Positions 10,285 to 19,027 of a stretch of DNA of 26,703 nucleotides are shown here, one piece after another. Position 1 is the stretch's first letter, and the number at the start of each line of letters is the position of its first letter. The stretch covers positions 1-26,703 of the forward strand of contig JAEYXS010000114.1 in assembly GCA_023431185.1 (NCBI GenBank), read 5' to 3'. Origin of the DNA: Verrucomicrobiota bacterium (GTDB lineage: Bacteria; Verrucomicrobiota; Verrucomicrobiia; Limisphaerales; JAEYXS01). The position numbers and the translations under genes are program-made. The notes below the pieces were generated by a model. It was given only the letters and a program-made list of their open reading frames with translations, did no database searches and was not told the DNA's origin.

Positions 10285-10365
10285 CACCAAGTTTGTAAAG
10301 CCGAGGTCTTTGTTGTCGCGGAAGAAATCTGTCCGCGCCCCGGGGATCACGACGAAAACAAAGTC

Positions 10366-11166
10366 ATGAAGATAATTGACCGCCTTTTCAATTCATCGCT
10401 GGGGAAGAAATACCTCATGGCGATCTCCGGCCTGGCCCTGTTCGGGTTCATCATCGGGCACCTGGTCGGCAACCTCCAGGTCTTCGGTCATCCGGACCTC
10501 ATCAATGGCTACGCGCACTTCCTCAAGAGCAAACCCGGCCTCGTCTGGGGCGCACGCTTGGGCCTGTTGGCGATGGTGGGCATCCACATCTACACGGCGG
10601 TGAAGCTGACGATGGAGAACAAGGCCGCCCGCCCGGTGCAGTACGCGAAGTGGAAGGAGAACGGCGCGAGCAAGGCTTCCCAATACATGATCGTGAGCGG
10701 CTCAGTGATCCTCGCTTTCATCGTCTATCATCTCGCCCATTTCACGGCGCTGCTGCCGGGCATCAATGGCGTGGGTGATTTCAGCAAGATCACCACGGTG
10801 TTGAACGGCGAGACCATCCCGGATGTTTACGCGATGATGGTGCTGGGCTTTCAAGTCTGGTGGGTGACGTTGTTCTACCTCATCGCCCAAGGGTTGCTCT
10901 TCCTGCATTTGCATCACGGTATTTCCAGCATGTTCCAATCGCTCGGTCTGCGGACCTATAGCTGGTGGCCGGTGATCGGCAAGTTCGCCAAGGTGGCGAG
11001 CATCGCGATCTTCATCGGTTACTCGATCATCCCGGTCGCCATCTTCATGCGGGTGGTGGGCAAGGATTACGCGGAGAAAGTCAGGCTGAAGATGCAGTCA
11101 GCCTCGGTTGAGCAAGTGCAAGTCGTGCAAATCGCCACGGTTTCCGGAAAGGAGGCTGTGAAGTAA
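10366..11166 (+). CDS. sdhC: Succinate dehydrogenase cytochrome b subunit
   Basis: A 266-residue integral membrane diheme cytochrome b of the succinate dehydrogenase/fumarate reductase b558-like family. It anchors the enzyme and passes electrons to quinone. Hydrophobic segments lie near residues 16-36, 62-82, 106-130, 153-180 and 203-226. Candidate heme-ligand histidines sit in membrane segments: His32 (IIGHLVGN), His74 (VGIHIYT), His122/His125 (VYHLAHFT) and His181-184 (LHLHHGISS). The ATG at 10366 gives MKIIDRLFNSSLGKKYLMA, the normal start of the family. An upstream in-frame TTG at 10255 is part of the promoter. It is directly followed by sdhA after one base. Confidence 0.93.
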   Translation: MKIIDRLFNSSLGKKYLMAISGLALFGFIIGHLVGNLQVFGHPDLINGYAHFLKSKPGLVWGARLGLLAMVGIHIYTAVKLTMENKAARPVQYAKWKENGASKASQYMIVSGSVILAFIVYHLAHFTALLPGINGVGDFSKITTVLNGETIPDVYAMMVLGFQVWWVTLFYLIAQGLLFLHLHHGISSMFQSLGLRTYSWWPVIGKFAKVASIAIFIGYSIIPVAIFMRVVGKDYAEKVRLKMQSASVEQVQVVQIATVSGKEAVK

Positions 11167-11167
11167 T

Positions 11168-13126
<1,959 letters not shown>

Positions 13127-13139
13127 GCGCGGCCTTATC

Positions 13140-13775
13140 ATGAGCGAATCATTCACCATCCCAGCGGAGCGTGTTGAGCGCCGCATTCTGCTCGTTCGCG
13201 GGCAGAAGGTGATGTTGGATTTTCAGTTGGCTGAGCTTTACGAAGTGGAGACGAAAGCGCTGAATCAGGCGGTAAAACGGAATTTGGAGCGTTTTCCGGA
13301 AGACTTCATGTTTCAGCTTACGCAGGATGAGATGGATGCTGTTTCAAGGTCACAAATTGTGACCTTGAAAGGTGGAAATGCTGCTAACTCATTGGGTGCC
13401 AATAAGATTATGAGGTCACAAATTGTGACCTTGAAGCAGGGGAAGAACTTAAAGTATGCCCCTTACGCTTTCACCGAACAAGGTGTGGCCATGCTTTCCA
13501 GTGTTCTCCGCAGTCCGCGTGCGGTGCAGGTGAATATCGCCATCATGCGGACATTTGTGCAGATGCGGCAATGGATGCAATCGAATGAGGCACTGGGCCG
13601 CAAGCTGGCGGCGTTGGAAGGCAAATACGACCAGCAGTTCAAGGTGGTCTTTGATGCCATCCGCAAGCTGATGGAGCCGGTCGCGCAACCGTCAAAACGT
13701 GAGATAGGGTTTCATACATCTGGGGCTGCTGGTAGTCCGAAAGCCCGTAAGGTTATACGTAACCGCAAATCGTAA
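13140..13775 (+). CDS. ORF6N-domain DNA-binding protein inserted between sdhA and sdhB
   Basis: A 211-residue protein with an N-terminal ORF6N domain, found in phage antirepressor-like and accessory DNA-binding proteins. Seen: ERRILLVRGQKVMLDFQLAELYEVETK, then LNQAVKRNLERFPEDFMFQLT, and YAPYAFTEQGVAMLSSVLRS. A Lys/Arg-rich C-terminal tail follows (about 185-211). The phrase RSQIVTLK occurs twice, 22 residues apart, and the first copy interrupts the normal domain order. At DNA level both copies are palindromes. The gene starts 13 nt after sdhA and stops 5 nt before sdhB, so it must be co-transcribed with the sdh genes. It has no obvious metabolic link to them and looks like an inserted accessory gene. 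Its function is not known. Confidence 0.88.
   Translation: MSESFTIPAERVERRILLVRGQKVMLDFQLAELYEVETKALNQAVKRNLERFPEDFMFQLTQDEMDAVSRSQIVTLKGGNAANSLGANKIMRSQIVTLKQGKNLKYAPYAFTEQGVAMLSSVLRSPRAVQVNIAIMRTFVQMRQWMQSNEALGRKLAALEGKYDQQFKVVFDAIRKLMEPVAQPSKREIGFHTSGAAGSPKARKVIRNRKS
13342..13370. repeat. Perfect intragenic palindrome, copy 1 (13-bp arms)
   Basis: The left arm TTTCAAGGTCACA (13342-13354) and right arm TGTGACCTTGAAA (13358-13370) are perfect reverse complements around AAT. It lies in frame in the ORF6N gene and encodes SRSQIVTLK. Confidence 0.9.
13413..13431. repeat. Perfect intragenic palindrome, copy 2 (8-bp arms)
   Basis: AGGTCACA (13413-13420), centre AAT, TGTGACCT (13424-13431). Together with its flank it forms a 23-bp direct repeat of 13347-13369, offset by exactly 66 bp (22 codons), so both copies read RSQIVTLK. 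Confidence 0.9.
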
Positions 13776-13780
13776 ATCCC

Positions 13781-14557
13781 ATGAAAGTTACACTGAAAGT
13801 ATGGCGTCAAAAGAACAAGAGCACGCCGGGTGAGTTCAAGACTTACCAGACGCCGGAGATCAACGAGAACATGTCGTTCCTTGAGATGCTCGACGTGGTG
13901 AACGAAGGGTTGGCGAACCAGGGCGAGGAGCCGATCGCGTTCGATCACGATTGCCGCGAGGGTATCTGTGGCACGTGCTCGCTCGTCATCGATGGCAAGC
14001 CGCATGGGCCGCATCAGGGTGTGGCCACGTGCCAGACCTACATGCGCAGCTTCGAGGACGGTGATGAGATCTACGTGGAGCCGTTCCGTGCTAAGCCGTT
14101 CGAGATCATCAAAGACCTCGTCTGCGACCGCAAGCCGTTCGACCGCATCCAGCAGGCGGGCGGTTTCATCACGGTGCGCACGGGGGCAGCGCCGGACGCG
14201 AACAGCATTCTGGTGCCGAAGGAAAATTCCGATCTGGCGATGGACGCGGCGCAGTGCATCGGTTGCGGTGCGTGTGTGGCGGCGTGCAAGAACGCGAGCG
14301 CGATGTTGTTCGTGGCGGCCAAGGTGTCGCATCTCGGTCTGTTGCCGCAAGGACAGCCGGAGCGGTTCCGTCGCGTGAAGGCGATGGTGGACCAGATGGA
14401 CAAGGAAGGTTTTGGCAGTTGCTCGGTGACGGGCTCCTGCGAGGCGGTCTGCCCGAAGAGCATCACGCTGGATTTCATCGCCATGATGAACCGCGATTAC
14501 GCCGTGGCTTTGCTCAAGGGCGATCCGAAGCCGATCGCCGGTGGCGGTGGGGCTTAA
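13781..14557 (+). CDS. sdhB: Succinate dehydrogenase iron-sulfur subunit
   Basis: A 258-residue electron-transfer subunit. The 2Fe-2S ligands are Cys58, Cys63, Cys66 (CREGICGTC) and Cys84. The second domain has Cys159, Cys162, Cys165 and Cys169 (CIGCGACVAAC), plus Cys214, Cys220 and Cys224 (SCEAVCP), for the 4Fe-4S and 3Fe-4S centres. It carries electrons from SdhA flavin to the SdhC hemes. It belongs to the sdhC-sdhA unit although the ORF6N gene separates it from sdhA. The start ATG is 5 nt after the ORF6N stop. A strong terminator follows 33 nt after its stop. Confidence 0.96.
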   Translation: MKVTLKVWRQKNKSTPGEFKTYQTPEINENMSFLEMLDVVNEGLANQGEEPIAFDHDCREGICGTCSLVIDGKPHGPHQGVATCQTYMRSFEDGDEIYVEPFRAKPFEIIKDLVCDRKPFDRIQQAGGFITVRTGAAPDANSILVPKENSDLAMDAAQCIGCGACVAACKNASAMLFVAAKVSHLGLLPQGQPERFRRVKAMVDQMDKEGFGSCSVTGSCEAVCPKSITLDFIAMMNRDYAVALLKGDPKPIAGGGGA

Positions 14558-14590
14558 GCAGGCTTGTTTTATCCTCAAGCGAGACGCGCG

Positions 14591-14625
14591 AGCGCCGGCA
14601 TGCACGCCGGCGCTTTTTGCTTTTT
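14591..14625 (+). terminator. Rho-independent terminator of the sdh operon
   Basis: The stem AGCGCCGGC (14591-14599) pairs perfectly with GCCGGCGCT (14606-14614) across a 6-nt loop. It is followed by a T run, then GC and another five Ts. It sits 33 nt after the sdhB stop. Confidence 0.9.
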
Positions 14626-14633
14626 CTAAATGG

Positions 14634-14660
14634 CCGCAAAGAGGCGCAGAAGGCTCAAAA
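14634..14660. repeat. Nonamer array (3 units)
   Basis: Three 9-nt units: CCGCAAAGA, GGCGCAGAA, GGCTCAAAA. It lies just after the sdh terminator and just before a heptamer array. A similar 9-nt pattern recurs at 24744-24779. Confidence 0.55.
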
Positions 14661-14672
14661 AAGAAGAAGGGA

Positions 14673-14714
14673 AACATCGAACATCCAACATCGAACGCCG
14701 AACATCGAAAGGAA
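14673..14714. repeat. Heptamer tandem array, AACATCG-type, copy 1
   Basis: Units AACATCG, AACATCC, AACATCG, AACGCCG, AACATCG and then AAAGGAA. Unit order is nearly the same as in the arrays at 18211-18252 and 18441-18475, so the whole array, not single units, is the dispersed entity. Confidence 0.85.
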
Positions 14715-14766
14715 AGGCAGTGGCGTGGATGATGGGCCGTTGTAAGATCAAGGACCGGTTGGCTAT

Positions 14767-14797
14767 GGAGCTTGAAGCGGCTTGAAAGCCGCGCTCC
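14767..14797. repeat. Stem-loop at the 3' end of the ATP-grasp gene
   Basis: The outer arms GGAGC (14767-14771) and GCTCC (14793-14797) enclose the inner arms GCGGCTT (14777-14783) and AAGCCGC (14786-14792). It lies 5 nt beyond the minus-strand stop codon at 14803, so it could end that transcript. There is no T-run on that strand. Confidence 0.6.
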
Positions 14798-14802
14798 TTG
14801 GG

Positions 14803-15834
14803 CTACGCCATGCGGCGGTAGCTCAGGCCGAGGGTGATGAGCTTTTGCAGGACTTCGTCGTAGTGGATGCCGCAGTGCTCGGCGGCTTCGGTGAAGTCTT
14901 CGCCGAAGGAGATGTTCGGATTCGGATTGGCCTCGAGCAGGTAGAATTCCCCTTCAGGCGTCATGCGGAAATCGAGACGCGCGCAGCCGCTGAGGTAGAG
15001 CAGGCGGTAGATGCGCTTGGAGAGATGCTCTACTTTCTTGCGCAGTTCCGGCGTGAGTTCAGCAGCCGCGGTTTTCACGCCGACTTTTTCCTGATAGCGG
15101 TAATCCCACTTGAGCTTGCTGGTGGCGATAACGGGAGCGCCTTCGGGCAATCTTTCGATGAGCAGTTCCCACGGAGTGAAAGATTGCAAACGTTCATTGC
15201 CCATCATGGCCATGTAGATCTCACGGCCTTCGATAAATTCCTCCACGATGGCCGGATTCTTCGTCTTCTCATGGATGAAGGCGACGCGCTCGGCGAGCTT
15301 GGCATCGTCATGGACGATGGAGGCTTGTGAGATGCCGACGGAGCCTTCGTCCACGAGGGATTTCACGAAGAGCGGGAACTTCAGGCGCTTGGGGCGGTGC
15401 GGCTTGCGGTTCACGGGGACCACGATGAACTGCGGGACCGGGATGCGGTGATAGGCGAGGATCTTCTTCGAGAGCGCCTTGTCGTGAGCCAGGGTCAGGC
15501 CGCGCGGATTGCAGCCCGTATAGGGAAGTTGGCGCAGTTCCAGGTAGCTGACGACGTGCTGGTCGAAGAGGGCGTCGCCGTGAAATTCTTCCAGCAGGTT
15601 GAAGGCGATGTGTGGCTGATGGGCTTCGATGGCCTGACGGATGGCGTTCAGATCGCTGTAGAGGCCGATGGGAAAAACTTCATGGCCCATGGTGCGCAGG
15701 GCGTGGATGACGTCGTATTCCGTTTTCCAAGGCTGGATCTCCTTGTCACTCAATCCTTCAATGGAATCAGGCGGGACCAGGTCCTCGTGACAGAGGACGA
15801 GCACGCGCAAGGGTTTCTTGACCTTCAAACTCAT
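14803..15834 (-). CDS. ATP-grasp ligase, D-Ala-D-Ala-ligase-like
   Basis: A 343-residue ATP-grasp enzyme that should form an amide or peptide bond from a carboxylate, ATP and an amine. Seen from ATG 15834: N-terminal RVLVLCHEDLVPPDS, ATP-binding lysines near 119 (AHDKALSKK) and 158 (FPLFVKSLVDEGSVGISQ), hinge IVEEFIEGREIYMAMMG at 196-212, and Mg/ATP block ARLDFRMTPEGEFYLLEANPNPNI at 285-308. It lacks the full Ddl signatures, so D-Ala-D-Ala is not assured. The longer frame to 15909 is rejected because ATG 15834 overlaps the stop of the upstream metallopeptidase gene by 4 nt (15831-15834), a typical coupled start. The partner suggests a peptide-making and peptide-cutting pair. Confidence 0.88.
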   Translation of the reverse strand: MSLKVKKPLRVLVLCHEDLVPPDSIEGLSDKEIQPWKTEYDVIHALRTMGHEVFPIGLYSDLNAIRQAIEAHQPHIAFNLLEEFHGDALFDQHVVSYLELRQLPYTGCNPRGLTLAHDKALSKKILAYHRIPVPQFIVVPVNRKPHRPKRLKFPLFVKSLVDEGSVGISQASIVHDDAKLAERVAFIHEKTKNPAIVEEFIEGREIYMAMMGNERLQSFTPWELLIERLPEGAPVIATSKLKWDYRYQEKVGVKTAAAELTPELRKKVEHLSKRIYRLLYLSGCARLDFRMTPEGEFYLLEANPNPNISFGEDFTEAAEHCGIHYDEVLQKLITLGLSYRRMA

Positions 15835-16886
15835 ACGGCAAAGCGATAGTGGCCGGTGTGCAGGGCGTTCATGGACTGCGTGGTGAGCATGACGAGCGAG
15901 TTCATCCACGCGCGGCGTTGCGAACCGGCTACGCGCAGTTTTAACTCCTGACAGCGGCGAATCAACTGCAAGACGACATGGCGGATGGTGTAGGCATGCA
16001 CACCCGTACCATGCGAGACGAGCGGGACGAGTTCCTTCTGGATGCGGCGAAGGTAGGCGGAGGCGGCTTCGTTGTTCTGATAGCGTTCGTGATTGGAGAA
16101 GACGCGGAGCAGCACACGATCGTAGCGGGAGCCGATGCCGGTCTGGTAGTATTCGGTCTTTTTCCGGTAGTGCTCGCGCAGGGTGGTCTTGCAGGTCTTG
16201 AGCGGTTCGATCGCTTTGCGCTTCTTGTTCACCGGGGGATGACCGGCGATGTCCTCCATGAGTTCATCGACGTATTCGAGCTTTTCGAGCGCATCCCAGC
16301 CGGCATAGCGGGTGCGCCAGCGGGAATTGGGCGTGAGCCAGACGGCGAACGTCTCGGCGAAGTCTTCCGCGGGATGTGCCTGGGCGTACCACGAATCCAG
16401 ATGGAGGACGTAGCGGCGGCTGTTGGGGCGGGGCTGGTAGATGTTCGGATACGGGGTGGCGAAGGAGCCGAACATCTCGCGCCATTCCTTGCGGCGGTGC
16501 AGGCGATAGGCGGTGTCCAGCGCGTGGCCGGCCTCGTGGCGCAGGATGCGCATGCATTGCTGGTCGGTGCCGCCCTCCACCTCGAGCATGAATTTCTTTT
16601 CCAAGGCGGCGAGGCGGGGGTGGGCGAGGTAGAAGGGGATGGCAATGCCAGGGACGGCATCTGGCGAGAACCATTCCTCAGCGAGCCAGCAAGGGGGCCG
16701 GAAATCGATGCCGCGTTCGGCGAGCTCAGCGTAGAGCCGGTCAATCAGAACCGCCAGCGGCGTGCCGGTGATGCGCACGGGCAGATCGCACAGGCGCAGA
16801 TCGAGGAGCTGCTCCTCATTGAGGCGGTTGAGATTGATGATTTTTTTCAAATCGAGAAAGCAAGGGAACGCGGAGCATCCCGACAC
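15831..16886 (-). CDS. Putative zinc-binding metallopeptidase (Peptidase_Mx-like)
   Basis: A protein of up to 351 residues with a zincin HEAGH motif at 117-121 (RILRHEAGHALDTAYRLHRR). A conserved acidic block follows (WYAQAHPAEDFAETFAVWLTP, 166-186) that probably supplies the third zinc ligand. No signal peptide or membrane helix is visible, so it is likely cytoplasmic. Other conserved-looking stretches are WFSPDAVPGIAIPFYLAHPRL and RRYVLHLDSWY. The longest frame starts at GTG 16886, just after a hairpin and without a clear ribosome site. TTG 16850, giving MKKIINLNRLNEEQLLDLR, is a good alternative. It is translationally coupled to the ATP-grasp gene. The substrate is unknown. It may trim or hydrolyse the product of its partner. 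Confidence 0.82.
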   Translation of the reverse strand: MSGCSAFPCFLDLKKIINLNRLNEEQLLDLRLCDLPVRITGTPLAVLIDRLYAELAERGIDFRPPCWLAEEWFSPDAVPGIAIPFYLAHPRLAALEKKFMLEVEGGTDQQCMRILRHEAGHALDTAYRLHRRKEWREMFGSFATPYPNIYQPRPNSRRYVLHLDSWYAQAHPAEDFAETFAVWLTPNSRWRTRYAGWDALEKLEYVDELMEDIAGHPPVNKKRKAIEPLKTCKTTLREHYRKKTEYYQTGIGSRYDRVLLRVFSNHERYQNNEAASAYLRRIQKELVPLVSHGTGVHAYTIRHVVLQLIRRCQELKLRVAGSQRRAWMNSLVMLTTQSMNALHTGHYRFAV

Positions 16887-16914
16887 TGGCCGGGACCGGC
16901 CGCGTCCCGACCAG
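16887..16914. terminator. Stem-loop between PHP gene and metallopeptidase gene
   Basis: CTGG-c-CGGGAC and GTCCCG-a-CCAG form an 11-bp stem with one mismatch and a 7-nt loop, between the minus-strand stop at 16918 and the GTG at 16886. No T-run follows, so it may be an attenuator or mRNA-processing stem rather than a terminator. Confidence 0.45.
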
Positions 16915-16917
16915 GTT

Positions 16918-18186
16918 TTATTTGGTGTTCACGAGGGGTTGGACCCAGGCTTGTTCGAATTCGCCTTCGCGATAGGGATTCACCTTCACCTTGGTGGAGC
17001 TGATGCGGGCGCGGACGTAGATGTCATCGGCTTGCAATTTGTAGGAGGCCTTGGTGCCTTTGACGGTGCTGAACACTTTGCCGATGTCATCACTGTAGCG
17101 GTGGGTGACGCGGAGGGCTTCACCATTGGCGGCGCGGACAGGTTCGCTCCTGGGGTCGAAGCCGTGTTTGGTGCCGATGAATTCGATGGTGTATTCGACG
17201 CCGGGTTCGGCGGCGACTTCGAGGCTGAGTTCGCCGCCCTTGCGCTGGACGTCTTTGAGCGTCACGCCGCTGGAGGCGTAGAAATCACCGGCTTCGAGGG
17301 CGGCGATGAGGGCGGCGATGGTGAGTTCCTTGGCGCGGACCATGACCCAGCCACGGCCGGTGTTGCTCTTGCCGATGGCGATTTCCTGGTAGTTATGCGA
17401 ATCATCGGTGCCGAGGCCGTAGAGGACGTCCAGCTTGAGCGAGGTGAGGCGGTGGGCGAGGCAGATGTCCCAGACTTTCTCAAGGCCGGCATGGGTGCCG
17501 TCGCCTTCGTTATAGACGGAAGGGTGGCCGTTATAGACTTCGAAGAATTTCATGCCCCGGGCGGGCATCATCTCCTCGGCGGTGACGCCCCAACGGAAAT
17601 TGGGGTGGTTCAGGTGGGCATACATGGGCTGGCCGGTCGCGGTGCGCTGGGCGGCCACGGCATCGAAGTTGCGCTGGATGACTTCGAGGACGCTGGTGCC
17701 GCCTTGAGGTTTGATGACCTCGCGCGGGTTGGTGAAGTTGATGTGGATGGGGGCGACCTTGTATTTGTCGCTGATCTCCTCGCCGGGGATCATGAGGAAC
17801 TGGCTGGGGGTGTTGAGTTTCTGGCTGAATTCCTCGAAAGTCTTCAGGCGGACTTCGGGTTTGCCCAAGTCATTGGTCCGTACTTCCACCCAGTCCTTGC
17901 CGTAGGCGGCGAGGTATTTATCGAGCACCTTGCCGCCGCCGCGGTTGGTGGCCACGAGCCAGCGTTCGCCTTGGGCAAGGACGTTGTGGTCCGTGAGCAT
18001 GAGGAAGTTCCAGCCGTTGGTCTTGTACCAGGCGCCGACCATCTCGGGGTAGTCATCGCCATCGCTCCAGAGGGTGTGGGTGTGGAGATTGCCCTTCCAC
18101 CAGCGGGCTTCCTGGGCGTGGGAGGCGACAGGAGTGAACAGGGCGGCGAACGCCAGAACGAGGGAAAGGATATGGCTCGGTTTCAT
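16918..18186 (-). CDS. Exported PHP-domain metal-dependent phosphoesterase-like protein
   Basis: A 422-residue protein with a signal peptide (MKPSHILSLVLAFAALFTPV, ending near SHAQ). A PHP-type metal site is seen as GNLHTHTLWSDGDDYPEM, LMLTDHN, IPGEEIS, HLNHPN and GTDDSHNY, in that order. PHP domains hydrolyse phosphoesters using two or three metals. A C-terminal beta-rich region of about 130 residues has no assignment. ATG 18186 is used. A frame running to 18243 exists, but its extra N-terminal residues are simply the translated AACATCG heptamer array. The 5' end of this gene is part of a duplicated module (18161-18294 and 18390-18526). The substrate is unknown. Confidence 0.88.
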   Translation of the reverse strand: MKPSHILSLVLAFAALFTPVASHAQEARWWKGNLHTHTLWSDGDDYPEMVGAWYKTNGWNFLMLTDHNVLAQGERWLVATNRGGGKVLDKYLAAYGKDWVEVRTNDLGKPEVRLKTFEEFSQKLNTPSQFLMIPGEEISDKYKVAPIHINFTNPREVIKPQGGTSVLEVIQRNFDAVAAQRTATGQPMYAHLNHPNFRWGVTAEEMMPARGMKFFEVYNGHPSVYNEGDGTHAGLEKVWDICLAHRLTSLKLDVLYGLGTDDSHNYQEIAIGKSNTGRGWVMVRAKELTIAALIAALEAGDFYASSGVTLKDVQRKGGELSLEVAAEPGVEYTIEFIGTKHGFDPRSEPVRAANGEALRVTHRYSDDIGKVFSTVKGTKASYKLQADDIYVRARISSTKVKVNPYREGEFEQAWVQPLVNTK

Positions 18187-18294
18187 GGACGAGGCTAGGA
18201 ATAACAGGGAAACATCGAACATCCAACATCGAACTCTGAACATCGAAAAAGGAGGTTAGAGCCTCGTTCCTCGGCTGGGGAGGGGCGGCCCGCT
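18161..18294. repeat. ~135-bp duplicated module, copy A
   Basis: Aligns with 18390-18526. It includes the first codons of the PHP gene, the AACATCG heptamer array, and a GC-rich segment with short stems (GAGG and CCTC pairs). Copies share long identical blocks with few substitutions. Confidence 0.85.
18211..18252. repeat. Heptamer tandem array, AACATCG-type, copy 2
   Basis: Units AACATCG, AACATCC, AACATCG, AACTCTG, AACATCG and then AAAAAGG. It lies within duplicated module A, immediately upstream of the PHP gene start. Confidence 0.85.
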
Positions 18295-18337
18295 GAGGAC
18301 AGACGGGCCCTACCATCAGATTGCAGTTCGATAGCCC

Positions 18338-18415
18338 TTACCGATTGGTTACTTTGGCGGCTGCGAGGTGAAGGGAATTTTCGAGGGCGAGGGTGAGGAT
18401 GTGGCTCGGTTTCAT
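18338..18415 (-). pseudogene. Truncated copy of the PHP gene 5' end
   Basis: A minus-strand ATG at 18415 opens a 25-residue frame beginning MKPSHILTLAL. Its first seven residues are identical to the real PHP protein at 18186 (MKPSHILSLVL). It diverges after about 10 codons and stops at 18338. The DNA around the ATG differs from the real gene by very few bases. It is best read as a by-product of the module duplication, not a working gene. Confidence 0.6.
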
Positions 18416-18526
18416 GGGCTGGTGATAGGATTAACAGGGAAACATCGAACATCCAACATCGAACTCTGAACTTCGAGAGGGGGAGGTTAGAGCCTCGTTC
18501 CTCGGCTGGGGAGGGTGCGGCCCGCT
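18390..18526. repeat. ~135-bp duplicated module, copy B
   Basis: The second copy of 18161-18294, about 230 bp away in the same orientation. It is followed at 18527-18551 by a 25-bp hairpin segment absent from copy A, after which homology resumes (AGGACAGACG at 18296 and 18552). Confidence 0.85.
18441..18475. repeat. Heptamer tandem array, AACATCG-type, copy 3
   Basis: Units AACATCG, AACATCC, AACATCG, AACTCTG, AACTTCG. It lies within module B. Confidence 0.85.
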
Positions 18527-18551
18527 GCCCCGACTTATTAGCACGGGGTTC
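18527..18551. repeat. 25-bp hairpin insertion in module B
   Basis: CCCCG (18528-18532) and CGGGG (18544-18548) flank an AT-rich loop. The segment interrupts the alignment of module B with module A and resembles the 31-bp repeats at 7201 and 25925, which also carry CCCCGACT. Confidence 0.65.
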
Positions 18552-18586
18552 AGGACAGACGATTACGATAAGGAAACGAGGAGGGC

Positions 18587-18615
18587 TTGACTTATTACTA
18601 CCTTGGTAGTATTAC
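18587..18615 (+). promoter_or_regulatory. BlaI-type promoter with palindromic operator
   Basis: The -35 TTGACT (18587-18592) and -10 TATTAC (18610-18615) are spaced by exactly 17 nt. Between and overlapping them lies TACTACC (18596-18602), TT, GGTAGTA (18605-18611), a perfect 7-bp inverted repeat. BlaI/MecI operators known from staphylococci also carry TACTAC and GTAGTA half-sites. A repressor bound here would block RNA polymerase, so autoregulation of the blaI/M56 pair is likely. The start codon at 18641 gives a leader of about 20 nt. Confidence 0.75.
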
Positions 18616-18640
18616 TGTGGTCGTTCCAAGCAAATTTACC

Positions 18641-19027
18641 ATGAAGACAGCCAAGGTGCATCGGTTAGGGGAGCTCCAACTGCGGATCCTGAAAGTGCTT
18701 TGGGGGAAGCGCGAGGGGACGGTGGGAGAAGTCCACGAGGTGTTGAGTGCGGAGGATGATTTCGCCTACACGACCATCGCCACCATGTTGCGAAAGATGG
18801 AGGCGCGGGGGTTGGTGAAGCATCGGACGGAGGGGCGGACCTTCATCTACGCGGCGACGGTCGCGGAGCATGAGGTGACGAAGGGCGCGCTGAATGATCT
18901 CGTGGACCGTTTTTTTGAGGGGAGCCTGGCGGAGGCGATGAACCATCTGCTGACGTCGCGGGAGGTGAGCAAGGAGGAGCTGGCCAAGCTGCAGAAGCTC
19001 ATCGAGGAAAGGAAGAAGAAGCTATGA
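18641..19027 (+). CDS. BlaI/MecI-family transcriptional repressor
   Basis: A 128-residue winged-helix repressor (Penicillinase_R family). Seen: LGELQLRILKVLWGKREGTVGEVHEVL (first helices), AYTTIATMLRKMEARGLVKHRTEGRTFIYAA (recognition helix and wing), and a C-terminal dimerisation helix region with LVDRFFEGSLAEAMNHLL. In BlaI/MecI the repressor is cleaved when the partner membrane peptidase senses a signal. ATG 18641 is chosen because an upstream in-frame TTG (18587) lies in the promoter -35 box. It overlaps the M56 gene by 4 nt (ATGA, 19024-19027). Signals for this branch are mostly unknown and need not be beta-lactams. Confidence 0.94.
   Translation: MKTAKVHRLGELQLRILKVLWGKREGTVGEVHEVLSAEDDFAYTTIATMLRKMEARGLVKHRTEGRTFIYAATVAEHEVTKGALNDLVDRFFEGSLAEAMNHLLTSREVSKEELAKLQKLIEERKKKL

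Noticed and set aside
10255..10365. TTG-initiated extension of SdhC
   Set aside because: It overlaps the promoter boxes and the extra residues do not fit the family's N terminus.
15978..18198. Two long plus-strand frames (15978-17003 and 16762-18198)
   Set aside because: Both are antisense to the metallopeptidase and PHP genes. Gly/Ala/Asp-rich composition with no recognisable motif.
18187..18243. N-terminal extension of the PHP protein to 18243
   Set aside because: The extra residues are the translated AACATCG heptamer array. ATG 18186 gives a proper signal peptide.
18587..18640. TTG-initiated extension of the BlaI-type repressor
   Set aside because: It begins within the -35 box and spans the operator.
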